A stretch of 64,000 nucleotides of DNA from Cardiocondyla obscurior (taxonomy: Eukaryota > Arthropoda > Insecta > Hymenoptera > Formicidae), in contig NC_091889.1 in the NCBI RefSeq assembly GCF_019399895.1, forward strand, positions 1,794,501 to 1,858,500. The letters are read 5' to 3'. Under the pieces are notes generated by a model that saw only the letters and a list, made by a program, of their open reading frames with translations, was not told where the DNA came from and did not search any database. Within the stretch, counting starts at the first letter, position 1; each line of letters opens with the position of its first letter. Positions 43,233 to 52,446 of this stretch are shown here, piece by piece. Made by a program: the position numbers and the translations under genes.

Positions 43233-44579
43233 ATGACGACGCAAGTAAGTTTGGATAAAGATATATCCGAATCCGAGCACCGAAAAGCTAAGGTTTTAAT
43301 CTCGGAGAGAGAAACTTTATTCGTTTGTTTGAATGACATTTACGATAAATTCCGTTCTGCGACTGCGGCGAATATACACAGTTTTACACCAAGGTATGAG
43401 AAGTTGAAGAGAGTTGAGGCGAAGCTGGAGGTTCTAAATCAAAAGATCATTACGTTTAATTTAGAAATTGTGGATTTAAAGAACCGGATCGAAGTAGATA
43501 AGCTGACGGTTGGTTTTTTTCATATTATCGATGCCGTTACAGCTTCTTACCTCAACCTCATTCAGCAAACTCAAATTTCGCCTAGAGCATCTGTGATTTA
43601 TGAGAGAAGTGCGAGTTCTCCTTACACGCCGCAACTCCCGCGTATCCCAATTCCGACGTTTACGGGTAAAGTAGAAGAGTTTCTAGAGTTCTCTTCACTG
43701 TTTGATTCTTTCGTTCATCGCAAAGAACGATTGACTCCGGTACAAAAATTACAATATTTGAGATCTAGCTTACACGGAGAGGCTTTAGCTGTAGTCTCGG
43801 GTTTTTCGTTGGACGATGCCGGTTATCCGTTAGCAATGGAGGCTCTCAAAGTTCGATACAGTAATAAACGTAGGCTCGCAAGTCATTTCTTCGGAAAAAT
43901 TTTGAAATTTAAGCTGGTTCGGGACTCCTCTCTCGAGGAATTAAAACGTTTTCTTAGGACGCATCAAACGTATTGGAATTCGCTGCAATCGTTGCAGTTA
44001 CGTTATCCCTTCGATTTCGTAAAACTGCAGCTCGGGCTTAGCCATTTAGATGTAAATACGTGTAGATTGTTTGAGCAAAAACATCCCTCTCAGAATATTC
44101 CGACTTACAAAACCCTTCTTAGTTTTGTGACGGATTGTAGTCGTCGGGAAGAGTTAATGACCGCCAAGGGAACGAGTCGTTCGAGTCCGAGTAGAGAGTC
44201 GCGCGTAAAAACTCCCTCTGAGGGGTATGCTCGAAGAAGGCCGCCCCAGACTCCTTCTGTCTCACACACTCTTGCGAGTGTATCGTGTCGAGAGACCCCG
44301 GCGGGTACCCCTCGCGGTAATCTCGGCAAGAGGGCCACTGCGATCACGCAGAAAAAATCTGCGCCGTTATCGGTGCCTAAGACGCCACCGGCTAAGTCGC
44401 CTACCCACGCGAATGCCGGTACCCCTCTGAAATGCTGGAATTGCGGAGGACCGCACGTTTTTTCTCGCTGTACGGCCCCCCGTACGCATGTATTTTGTTT
44501 TCGTTGTGGGCAACGTGATGTCAACGTGTCGTCATGTCCGAAATGTACCCCGGGAAACGCGAGCGGGAGCTCGGAGTAG
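43233..44579 (+). CDS. gag: BEL/Pao Gag protein
   Basis: 448 codons. Residues about 5-110 are helical and charged. Residues about 135-300 match the DUF1759 Gag domain of BEL/Pao elements (Ile-Pro-Thr-Phe-Thr-Gly-Lys, Phe-Leu-Glu-Phe, Lys-Leu-Gln-Tyr-Leu-Arg-Ser-Ser-Leu-His-Gly-Glu-Ala). Residues about 320-400 are Ser/Pro/Arg-rich. Two Cys clusters follow: Cys-x2-Cys-x3-His-x4-Cys, then Cys-x2-Cys-x9-Cys-x2-Cys where Val replaces the usual His. The product would form the particle core and bind RNA. The frame is intact, but no pol follows: a 42-codon overlapping frame (44541-44669) ends in TAA, and the sequence becomes AT-rich. Confidence 0.85.
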   Translation: MTTQVSLDKDISESEHRKAKVLISERETLFVCLNDIYDKFRSATAANIHSFTPRYEKLKRVEAKLEVLNQKIITFNLEIVDLKNRIEVDKLTVGFFHIIDAVTASYLNLIQQTQISPRASVIYERSASSPYTPQLPRIPIPTFTGKVEEFLEFSSLFDSFVHRKERLTPVQKLQYLRSSLHGEALAVVSGFSLDDAGYPLAMEALKVRYSNKRRLASHFFGKILKFKLVRDSSLEELKRFLRTHQTYWNSLQSLQLRYPFDFVKLQLGLSHLDVNTCRLFEQKHPSQNIPTYKTLLSFVTDCSRREELMTAKGTSRSSPSRESRVKTPSEGYARRRPPQTPSVSHTLASVSCRETPAGTPRGNLGKRATAITQKKSAPLSVPKTPPAKSPTHANAGTPLKCWNCGGPHVFSRCTAPRTHVFCFRCGQRDVNVSSCPKCTPGNASGSSE

Positions 44580-44684
44580 AGGTCCTCCCGGCCCCCGACA
44601 CTCGTGTTGACCTCGCGCAGATAGATTTGAATGGTTTCGGCCTCAGTAAAAATTGCTCGTGTTCACGATAAAAGAAAGATAAAA

Positions 44685-44773
44685 AAATAGACGAACGAAA
44701 AAACCTTCTTTCAAATTTTTTTGTTTATCTGTTTTTTTTTTAATTGTTTATGTTCTTTTTTGTTCGTCTATTA
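44685..44773. repeat. AT-rich inverted repeat after the BEL fragment
   Basis: AATAGACGAACGAAAAAA is mirrored by TTTTTTGTTCGTCTATT about 50 bp later. It marks the junction where the BEL element is cut off. Possibly a small foldback insertion. Confidence 0.6.
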
Positions 44774-44914
44774 TTATACTAAAACTAATACTATACTAAA
44801 AAAGCTAATTTCATGTACTCTGCCTGTACACGTAATTAAAATAAATTGTTAGTGTTGTGCCGGAAATTTAGCCGCTTAAAATTTTCCTGCCTTCGTACAG
44901 TTCCACACACTCAC

Positions 44915-45064
44915 CAATTACAGTATTGATAAAAAGAGAATTTTCCACTGCAATCAACTTTTTAGCACCGGTCCAAGACATTTTATGTCCTAATTCATAT
45001 GTCATTGTGTATGACAAAATGTTTGAGACGATTTTTTGGTTTGTGTCACCTTCTACTTGCAATT
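44915..45064 (-). pseudogene. DUF4806-like host gene, exon D
   Basis: It codes Asn-Ile-Leu-Ser-Tyr-Thr-Met-Thr, Glu-Leu-Gly-His-Lys-Met-Ser-Trp-Thr-Gly-Ala-Lys-Lys and a hydrophobic Asn-Thr-Val-Ile end, the pattern of the DUF4806 core (helix, Trp-x-Gly, helix), before a GTGAGT donor. Its 5' side directly meets solo LTR 4. DUF4806 proteins are abundant and poorly characterised in ants; function unknown. Confidence 0.55.
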
Positions 45065-45069
45065 ACTTT

Positions 45070-46090
45070 TGTAACATTTTAACTTTTGCTCGGCTCGGAA
45101 AACGCTCGTCGGAGTCAGAGTGTAAAAGAAACCGTGCACTGGTTTATACGAAAACTTAAGAATAAACAGTTTATTATTCCTATTTACATTATTTACAATA
45201 TTGTGTCCATGGCTTCAATAAAAGAGTTAATTGATAATCGTGACGGTAATTGCGATTGCGCGTCCTTGAGTGGCTTTGATAACTGCACGCGAACTTGGCG
45301 ATGGTCACGACTAATTAAGCGAATAGCAGTGATTATCAGCAAGCGGCTAATCGGCGTTGATCGCAAACAGCTCGCAGCGGACGGTGGTCGCAAGCGAGTA
45401 AGCGGCCGGGATCGATCGTAAGTACAAGTGTAGCGCGTAAAGAGTCGCAAGCAGAGTAAGCGTAGCGTACGGTCACAAGCAAGGTGGCGGTGGACGTCGG
45501 TCGCAAGCGTGAACGGTCGCACGTGAATTAAGCATAGCGCACGATCGCAAGAAGCCGGGCGGTCGGTGTCGGTTGCAAGCGTAGGGAATGGTCGGTGGTG
45601 GTCGTAAGTAAGTGAGCGGAATCGGCGGTCGCGTGTAAAAAAACAGTGATGCGTACAAGATCGCGTCCTCCGAGAACACAAACGGGGTCAGTCCGGTAAG
45701 CCCCCGAAATCGGTAGGATTGCCACGAGGAAGTCGACCGGAATTCCTCCGAGCCGTCGGCCAGTGCTCCGGGTAACCCCTGAGATTACGATCGGGAAACC
45801 CCAGAGTCGTCGCACTGCGGATAGTCCGGGAAATCCTCGACACTGGTATTGAATTAGAACTAGGAGTCGTTTCTCGTGTGCGGTCAAGTAACTGCGGCGA
45901 GAGCCGGATCGGAACAGGTGCCGGTTTGTCCGCAACCGCGGCTTTTATACTCGTCGGTTGGAAGTAGGGGTATCCTTACCTTCTCGGCCTTCGATAATAG
46001 TCGGCCGTGGTCAAGCGCCTTCGGCACGCTACTTGAGTACGGGCGCGTTGGTCACCCGATTAGTGGCGGGGTAGCGAAGGTCTCGCCACA
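45070..46090 (-). mobile_element. Solo LTR 4, minus strand
   Basis: On the minus strand TGTGGCGAGA to ATGTTACA, 1021 bp, with flanks AAAC and AAAG (imperfect duplication). Its first bases resemble solo LTR 1 (TGTGGCGA). A TATAAAAG box lies at 45942-45949. Behind it is a row of five loosely repeated GGGG-TTTCCCGG-type units (45690-45840). It sits in the intron between DUF4806 exons C and D. Confidence 0.65.
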
Positions 46091-46162
46091 GTTTGCTTTT
46101 ATAACAGTTTTTAATAAATTCTTTTAAAAATGCACTTTAAGAACTCATTTCAAATAAATAAT

Positions 46163-46232
46163 AGTGTGTGTGCGTGCGTGTGTATACGCATGCATGCGTG
46201 CGTGTGCGTGTGTATGTATATGTGTTTATGAT
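46163..46232. repeat. GT-rich microsatellite
   Basis: Impure (GT)n with GC and TA steps, inside the intron after exon C. Confidence 0.8.
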
Positions 46233-46244
46233 TAATATGCTTAC

Positions 46245-46308
46245 AAAATATTTACGAATTACTTCATCGTTTTTTAATCTGCTATTAAATTCTAAATATT
46301 CTTGTATT
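46245..46308 (-). pseudogene. DUF4806-like host gene, exon C second part
   Basis: It codes Gln-Glu-Tyr-Leu-Glu-Phe-Asn-Ser-Arg-Leu-Lys-Asn-Asp-Glu and ends Arg-Lys-Tyr-Phe at a GTAAGC donor. Joined to 47275-47468 across the AATA duplication it restores the conserved Phe-Pro-Leu...Glu-Phe-Asn...Leu motif of DUF4806. Confidence 0.7.
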
Positions 46309-47274
46309 TGTAACATTCGTATTTCCGTCGCGATAGCTCGTCGGGATCCGGGGTACAAATCAGAGAACCGAGACGTGGTTAACGTAAAAAAATAAATGAT
46401 TTATTACAACTTAATTAAACGCAAAAGAAATAATACAATAGAGTATGAGTCTAACAAAAGAAGTCACACGACAGTGTGAAGAATTAACAAGTTTACGAAC
46501 TAAAAGGTTAAAAAAATACAAGTTTCTGCGAATATTTTACAAAGAGCGGGATTTTTGCCAAGGAGGGTCGTCTTCCTCTTAGTCTTACTAATTATATACA
46601 GGTTGGGCCGACCAGGCCGTCTCGAGCGGACAGAGTCTCGCGGTCGCGGGTTATCGGAGCAGTGTACAAGTCGGGCCGTCCAGGCCGTGTCGAACGGACA
46701 GAGTTTCGCGGTCGCGAGTCGGCGGCGCAGTCGTGTAATTCGCCCACGAGGCCGGATGTCGGGGTAGAATCGGTCGGGAAGAGATCCGGGAGCGCCCGGT
46801 CGAAGGAAAGGCTCGGGAGCGCCCGAGTCTTGGGGATAGCGGTTTCGAAAGGCCGGATGAACCCGGTCAAGGAGAAGCTCGGGAGCGCCCGAGTCTCGGC
46901 GGTAGCGGTATCGGTCTCAAGAGTCGGGTGAGCCCGGTCGGGGAAGGCTTGGGAGCGCCCAAGTCTCGGAGGATCGGTTGCTGGAGTGCTCTCCAGCGCG
47001 GAAAAGGTGCCTTGCTCGCGCTCAAGGCGGTTTATATACCCGTTGGCTCGAGAGTGGGGGAAACCCCACTCTCGAGCGGTCTGTGGCGGTGCGCGGTCGG
47101 GCGATTGAGCGGCCCATGTCACCGGCTACGGTGGTCCGCGCTACGCGCCGCGGGCGGCTGGTCGGCCCGCGTAAATTAAAAAGTGGACGGTGTCCGCGCT
47201 AACTTAGGGCGATCGGTGGTAGTCGCGGCGCGGGGTCTGACGTTATTCGTGGACTTTGGTCACATATTAATGAT
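46309..47274 (-). mobile_element. Solo LTR 2 with hairpin array, inside a host exon
   Basis: On the minus strand TGTGACCAAAG to ATGTTACA, 966 bp, flanked by AATA on both sides (TATT on the plus strand at 46305-46308 and 47275-47278). Order on the minus strand: a 13-bp hairpin with TTTC loop (47047-47076), TATA box (47031-47040), a 7-bp hairpin (46980-46997), hairpins with the GGGCGCTCCC core at 46947-46964, 46877-46894, 46811-46828 and 46786-46799, alternating with CCGGG-CTCA-CCCGG-type hairpins near 46925-46937 and 46852-46868, then repeats of about 65 bp (46600-46740) and an AATAAA near 46413. Confidence 0.85.
47031..47040 (-). promoter_or_regulatory. TATA box of solo LTR 2
   Basis: GGTATATAAA on the minus strand, 7 nt after the 13-bp hairpin. 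Confidence 0.6.
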
Positions 47275-47468
47275 AATGGAAAGTCAGGCAGCAATGATAA
47301 ATAATCCACTGCGACTTCGTTTTCGTTATTTGTAGTATTTGGGCATTTATCTTTTAAGATTGCGATTAGTTGTTTCATTTTTGATAAAGTCTTATTGAAT
47401 TGTTAGTTATTCTCAGTTTTAAATTTATGAAACTCTTTACTTAAATTGTCCACTTTATTCCACAACAT
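47275..47468 (-). pseudogene. DUF4806-like host gene, exon C first part
   Basis: After a TTTTGTTGCAG acceptor the frame reads Leu-Trp-Asn-Lys-Val-Asp-Asn-Leu-Ser, a coiled-coil-like stretch, then Lys-Gln-Leu-Ile-Ala-Ile-Leu-Lys and Leu-Pro-Asp-Phe-Pro-Leu. One in-frame TAA interrupts it, so the gene is already broken besides the LTR insertion. The phase with exon B depends on which donor exon B uses. Confidence 0.6.
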
Positions 47469-47547
47469 CTGCAACAAAACAAACCATTAAAGTTGAAACT
47501 TAATTTATAGTTTAAAAATGTTTAAAATTGAATTTTAATAATACTTT

Positions 47548-47900
47548 TGTAGAAAATTACTGTCTTTTTATAGATTTTTGTGACGGGAATTGAATAACTC
47601 AATCGCACTGTTCGCGTTCTTTATTTTTTGAGAGAGAGCCCCGATCCGCCCGGGGCCGGTCTTTTTATCTTGTCTTACGACGCTCCTACTTTTTTCTATT
47701 TCGCCAATAGCGTCGAATAATTATCTCGTTTGAACTTTTAACGTGTTTTGGTCGTGTCGTCGATCCCGCGAACGGCCGTGAGCCTTTATTATTTAGTTGC
47801 TTCTTATGACAACTCGCGCGCGGTCACAGCAACAATCTATTTATATCGCGAGTCGCCGATCTCGCTTTGTCCCAACTTAAAATACAAAACAATGCCTACA
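47548..47900 (-). repeat. Outer Gypsy 3' LTR
   Basis: TGTAGGCATTG to ATTTTCTACA on the minus strand. Differs from the 5' LTR at two sites seen (ATAG/ATGG, GCCTACA/GCTTACA). Confidence 0.95.
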
Positions 47901-47959
47901 GCTCGGCCATTCTGACATATTGACCGTCCCGGTCAATCGCTCTATCTGATAATTCGCTT

Positions 47960-50224
47960 TTACGTGTGTATATACGGACGTATCTGATCCGGCGCTAAGA
48001 TGCCCGTGTAGGGCCGCTGGGTTAATTGAAACCCTTCAACGTCGACGACCACGTAACGGTCGTGGTCTAATACTTTTTTAATTATGTACGGGCCTTTGTA
48101 CTTTGGGATCAATTTTTTATTAATGCCGGCCGCTGTTTCTACATTTCTAATCTCTACGTAATCTCCAACTTTATAGTGACGCGCCGCCTTTCTACGTAGA
48201 TTGTATCGTTCAGCACCTGAACGTTGCGCATTATTTATTCTTTCGCTCGCATTATTCCGGAGTTCGTCAAAGTCTCGCTTGACCTCGCTTTCTTTCAATA
48301 CTATTTCGCGCAAAGAGTCGTTTGCTTTACCTCGCTGTTCGAGGCCAAACAAGAGCCGTGCTGGAGTCTCGCCGGTCACGCGACATATGGTATTATTTAT
48401 CGAAAACTCGGCTTGATCGAGCACACGCTCCCATTTGCTCGGTGTCTCGCATAATTTAGCGATCATGGGAGTGATCATCCGGTTGTATCTTTCGACTTGA
48501 CCGTTGGCTCTCGGAGTACTCACGGCCACTAATACGTGTTCTATCGCCTCAGTCCGCATACTTTCTTTAAATGCTTCCGACGTGAAGCATGTTCCACGGT
48601 CCGATATTATTCGCTTCGGCCTACTATACGCGCGGAAATAATCGTGCAGATGCCGGAGTGTCTCCTCGGTTGTCGTGCCCCTACACGGGTACATTCTCAC
48701 GAATTTCGTAAACGCGTCGACAACAACAAGCAGGTGTCGATAACCTCGACCGGTTTTCTCTAACGGCCCCAAGTGATCTATATGTATCGTCGCGAACGGC
48801 ACGTTTTCTTTCGGAATATTATGAAGAAATCCCTCGGCTTTCCCGCTCGGCGGAGAAAACTCAATGCATTTAAGACAGTCGTCTATATACTCACGCACCT
48901 TCGCTCGCATTTTCGGAAACCAGTACGTTCTCGCGACATTCTCGACGACTTTGTCGATCCCGACATGCCCCAGATCGTCGTGACACGTGCGAATCACGTT
49001 AGATTCCATAGATCGCGGGACGTAGAACCGTAATTTTTTGTTCTTTTCCTTGTGATAGACCACTCCGTCGCGCAATTCGTAATCTTTTACGTCCCCCTTT
49101 TCCAGCTTTTCGCGTATTCCGCGTATCTCGATATCGCGATCTTGACAGACCGACAAGGTTCGCTCCAGTGTGCTACCCTCAAGGGCCAGCACGCTGTGAC
49201 AGCGGCTCAGCGCATCGACATGACTCATGCGTTTCCCGGGACGATGTATGATCTCATAGTCATAACTTTGTAAAAGCAAGGCCCACCGCGAGATCCGAGG
49301 ATTAATATCCTTTTTATTTAAAGTTAACCGGAAGCTATCGCAATCCGTAATTATTCTAAATCTTCTGCCCGCGAGGTACACGTGGAACCGTTTCAATGCG
49401 TACACAACGGCTAGACACTCCAGCTCGAAACTATGATATTTCGACTCGGCCGGCGTGGTGCGCTGACTCCAAAATGAGATCGGGCGCCAAGTGCCGTCCG
49501 TCTGTTTCTGTAAGAGGATGCCGCCGAGTCCGCTCGCACTCGCGTCGCAGTGCAGTTCCGTTTCCCCTTGCGGCGAATAAATCGCAAGTACCGGCGCGCT
49601 AGACAATCGTTGCTTAAGCGCCTCGAACGCAGAGTTTTCCGCAGGTCCAAACTGATATTTTACATTTTTCTTTATTAAATCGTACAGAGGTTTGGCCACC
49701 ATCGAGAACTGCGGTATAAATCGTCGGAAATAGCTCGCAAGGCCAATGAATCTTTGCATTTCCTTCGCGTTACGCGGGATCGGATAGCTGATGACCGATT
49801 CAATATTTTCGTCGCTCGGCCGAATGCCACGATTGTTTACGCAATACCCTAAGTATTTTATCTCGGTCTGGGCAAAGTAGCATTTATCGAGCCTGAATTG
49901 CAATTTGTATTTTCTCGCGGTCTCAAATACTTCAGATAGGATGACGATATGTTCGTTCAGATCCTGTGTTGCAATTAGCAGATCGTCCAAGTAAACGATA
50001 ATTCGGTTTGTCCTGAGTAACCGCTCGAACACCGTATGTATATACCGCTGGAAAACGCGCGGCGCGTTCGCCAAACCGAACGGCATTCGCAAGTATTCAA
50101 ATTGCCCCAAGGGCGTAACGAAAGAAGTAAATTTAATAGAGGACTCATGCACTTTCACGTTGTGAAACCCGTCTTTTAGGTCTAAGACCGAGAAATACTT
50201 TTTGCCCTGTAACCGGTTAATATT
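47960..50224 (-). CDS. pol: Outer Gypsy Pol, second part: RT, RNase H, integrase
   Basis: 755 codons after the nested insertion continue the frame of 57273-59288. Reverse transcriptase: Phe-Ser-Val-Leu-Asp-Leu-Lys-Asp-Gly-Phe, Met-Pro-Phe-Gly-Leu, Val-Tyr-Leu-Asp-Asp. RNase H: Cys-Asp-Ala-Ser and Glu-Leu-Glu-Cys-Leu-Ala. Integrase: His-His-Cys-Cys finger (Gly-His-Val-Gly...Asp-Cys-Leu-Lys-Cys), then His-Ile-Asp-His-Leu-Gly-Pro, Ser-Asp-Arg-Gly-Thr and Asn-Gly-Gln-Val-Glu-Arg as the D-D-E triad. A GPY/F-like module (Tyr-Lys-Gly-Pro-Tyr) and stop follow. The whole frame is open, about 1426 residues for gag-pol together. A 33-residue stretch in front of 50224 in the present genome comes from the inserted LTR and is not part of the protein. 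Confidence 0.95.
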   Translation of the reverse strand, partial: NINRLQGKKYFSVLDLKDGFHNVKVHESSIKFTSFVTPLGQFEYLRMPFGLANAPRVFQRYIHTVFERLLRTNRIIVYLDDLLIATQDLNEHIVILSEVFETARKYKLQFRLDKCYFAQTEIKYLGYCVNNRGIRPSDENIESVISYPIPRNAKEMQRFIGLASYFRRFIPQFSMVAKPLYDLIKKNVKYQFGPAENSAFEALKQRLSSAPVLAIYSPQGETELHCDASASGLGGILLQKQTDGTWRPISFWSQRTTPAESKYHSFELECLAVVYALKRFHVYLAGRRFRIITDCDSFRLTLNKKDINPRISRWALLLQSYDYEIIHRPGKRMSHVDALSRCHSVLALEGSTLERTLSVCQDRDIEIRGIREKLEKGDVKDYELRDGVVYHKEKNKKLRFYVPRSMESNVIRTCHDDLGHVGIDKVVENVARTYWFPKMRAKVREYIDDCLKCIEFSPPSGKAEGFLHNIPKENVPFATIHIDHLGPLEKTGRGYRHLLVVVDAFTKFVRMYPCRGTTTEETLRHLHDYFRAYSRPKRIISDRGTCFTSEAFKESMRTEAIEHVLVAVSTPRANGQVERYNRMITPMIAKLCETPSKWERVLDQAEFSINNTICRVTGETPARLLFGLEQRGKANDSLREIVLKESEVKRDFDELRNNASERINNAQRSGAERYNLRRKAARHYKVGDYVEIRNVETAAGINKKLIPKYKGPYIIKKVLDHDRYVVVDVEGFQLTQRPYTGILAPDQIRPYIHT

Positions 50225-51382
50225 TGTAACGGTGCACCCAGGAAGTGCACCGTCCCGGCCAGAACAACGGCCGGCCGTCGGCAGAACTCCGCTGGCGGGG
50301 ACCCGGGGCGCGGTGCGCCCCAAACTTGTATATTATATTTATCGAATAGGCGATAGCACGCGCTACGCTATCGTCTCGCGGCTAAGTCCCCGTACGGGCT
50401 TAGCCGAATTCCGCCGAACGCCACCGAACGCGCCAACGACGGCGAGGACCACCGTTTCGCGATCGCGCCGTCACGAGATCCTCGGCGCCACGGCAGGATC
50501 ATCCGTACCCCCGCTGAGCCCCGCATGCCCGGCGCCCTCGTTTTTTTGTATAAAACCGCGATGCCGGAGCTCAGCGGGACCGTCTCCGATCCGCTCGCTT
50601 GCGAGCAGCATCTCCGACATCCTAGAGCCGATCCGGGGGTAGAGCGCTCTCTGTCTCCACCAGGTGATCCTGGGGCTCGTTCCTAAACTTGTGCTCACGA
50701 CTTCCAACGCACCGGCACGGTCAGCTCGAGGGGTAGAGCGCACTCCGCCTCCTCCGAGTCATCTCGGACCTCGACCACCGGGCGCGTGGAATCGCCGAGC
50801 ACGAATTAATAGTTCCCCTCGCACCGTCGCCGACCACGGGGTAGAGAGATCTCTGTCTCGCTCGAGCGCTCTCGAGTACGCGACACCAAGCCGGTGCTTC
50901 ACTTCCTGTCTCCGCGAAACCGCCAAGCGATGCCGCGAAAAACCTAAGGGTTTCGGCGAAAATACGCATACATCCGCGATCTATTCCCGCGTCAGCGATA
51001 CCGCGAAATAACAGGAGATTTCGGCGAAATACGCGAACATCTGCGATATATTCCCGCGCCGGCATACCGCATTCGCACGTGCCGCCGTACGGCGCGTGGC
51101 CCTAGGAAACTTCGCGCGTCGCGGACACGCCGACACCGCGTGCTCCGCTCGTTATTTTCAAACCTCGATCGCCGCTCGCGCGGCCGTTTCGCGCCTAGTG
51201 TACATATTGTAAATACGCGTTCTATGCTTACTCATTTAATAAACCTTTGTTCATATATTTAAATACCAGGCTCGCTGCATTTACGGACCCTATCTATCCG
51301 AATCCCGGAATACCGACGAGCGCACGGGCGCGTCCCGCATTCGAGCCGACGATTCGGCATACGTAAACGCAGGGTCGTTACA
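50225..51382 (+). repeat. Inner Gypsy 5' LTR
   Basis: TGTAACGGTG to GGTCGTTACA; ends are a 7-bp inverted repeat. TATAAAA at about 50549, AATAAA near 51238. The part after the TATA box contains three GGGGTAGAG(C/A)G repeats (near 50636, 50730, 50838) and short hairpins such as CCAGG-TGAT-CCTGG. Confidence 0.97.
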
Positions 51383-51400
51383 TGGCGCCCGAACAGGGAC
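51383..51400 (+). promoter_or_regulatory. Primer binding site, tRNA-Lys type
   Basis: TGGCGCCCGAACAGGGAC directly after the LTR. This is the complement of the 3' end of tRNA-Lys(UUU), the same 18-base site known from lentiviruses (family knowledge). Confidence 0.9.
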
Positions 51401-51426
51401 CTAAGGGTCACTAGACCGAACCGATC

Positions 51427-52446
51427 ATGCCGCGAGCCTGGATATATAAGTTATCTAAAGCAGAGTTAATTAGCGAACTGGAGGAATTGCAAATCGACGC
51501 GGAAGGAAATATAGACGATTTACGACAACGTCTTAGCATTTATGTAAGAGATCATCCGGACACATATTTCTCCCCGCGGCCGAATACACCTACCGAGCCA
51601 ATGCCTAATCCGCTGATCGAGATAACGGCCGCACAAGCCACCTCGCCCGTGACATTAAGCCTCCCGGGTACGTCGCGCACGACCACCGTGTATCCACTCG
51701 AATCCGCGCCGACCGAGGATATTGCGAAAACAATGAATCAAATTCGCAAGTGGGGGTGTCATTTTGACGGGCGAGATCCGGCCGGTTTCCTAGAACGGAT
51801 CGACGAACTTACCGAGGTTTACGGATTTAGGGCCGAGCACATGTTGCGGGGGCTACCGGAATTGTTACGGGGCGAGGCCTTAGAATGGTTTAGAAATCAA
51901 CGCGCCGGCTGGGACTCGTGGTCCGATTTCCAGCGAGAATTTCGCGAGCAATTTCTACCATACCGATATCGTGCGAAATTGAAGCGAGAAATCGACGCGC
52001 GAGTTCAAAAGCCGGGCGAACCGTACCGAAAATTTGCCACCGAAATTACTACGCTTATGCGCCGGGCAGGGGGCTACACGGAAGAAGAAAAAACCGAGAT
52101 TCTATTAGAAAATATGGATCCGCGCCTCCGTCCTTTCATAAACGGCGAGAAAATACGTACTCCAGCAGAACTAGCGCGAAGGGCCGCGGAAATAGAAAAA
52201 AGTTTGGACCGCCAACCGCGAATTGTTCCCGCCCGCCCCGCCTCTACCATCGCCGCAGCCTACGATCGGAACGAGTGCTGCTGGCGATGTAAACAACGCG
52301 GCCACACGCGTTTTGATTGCAAACGTATCCCGAGAAAATTCTGTTCGCAATGCGGCCAGGATGGCGTTCTTACACGCGAATGCCATCCTACGGGAAACGC
52401 CGCCAGGGCCGGGGAAACAGCGGCCGCGCCCCGGTCCCCAGAATAA
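51427..52446 (+). CDS. gag: Inner Gypsy Gag
   Basis: 339 codons. The first 45 residues are SAP-like (Leu-Ser-Lys-Ala-Glu-Leu-Ile-Ser-Glu-Leu-Glu). Residues about 105-275 are the retrotransposon Gag domain (Trp-Phe-Arg-Asn-Gln, Phe-Arg-Glu-Gln-Phe-Leu). A normal zinc knuckle Cys-x2-Cys-x4-His-x4-Cys is followed by Cys-x2-Cys-x4-Val-x4-Cys, where Val stands at the His position. The protease frame overlaps the last 40 codons in the -1 frame, as usual for gag to pol frameshifting. Confidence 0.9.
   Translation: MPRAWIYKLSKAELISELEELQIDAEGNIDDLRQRLSIYVRDHPDTYFSPRPNTPTEPMPNPLIEITAAQATSPVTLSLPGTSRTTTVYPLESAPTEDIAKTMNQIRKWGCHFDGRDPAGFLERIDELTEVYGFRAEHMLRGLPELLRGEALEWFRNQRAGWDSWSDFQREFREQFLPYRYRAKLKREIDARVQKPGEPYRKFATEITTLMRRAGGYTEEEKTEILLENMDPRLRPFINGEKIRTPAELARRAAEIEKSLDRQPRIVPARPASTIAAAYDRNECCWRCKQRGHTRFDCKRIPRKFCSQCGQDGVLTRECHPTGNAARAGETAAAPRSPE

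Noticed and set aside
47047..47076. 13-bp hairpin as a transcription terminator
   Set aside because: It lies upstream of the TATA box in three LTRs of a eukaryote; intrinsic terminators do not apply.
50202..51065. Open frames inside the inner Gypsy LTRs (also 56074-56951)
   Set aside because: Present identically in both LTRs, without domains, and crossing the LTR start; the GC-rich LTR explains them.
51383..51400. Lentivirus-like primer binding site as a sign of a retrovirus
   Set aside because: The element is a Gypsy with no envelope gene; the site only reflects the conserved tRNA-Lys end.
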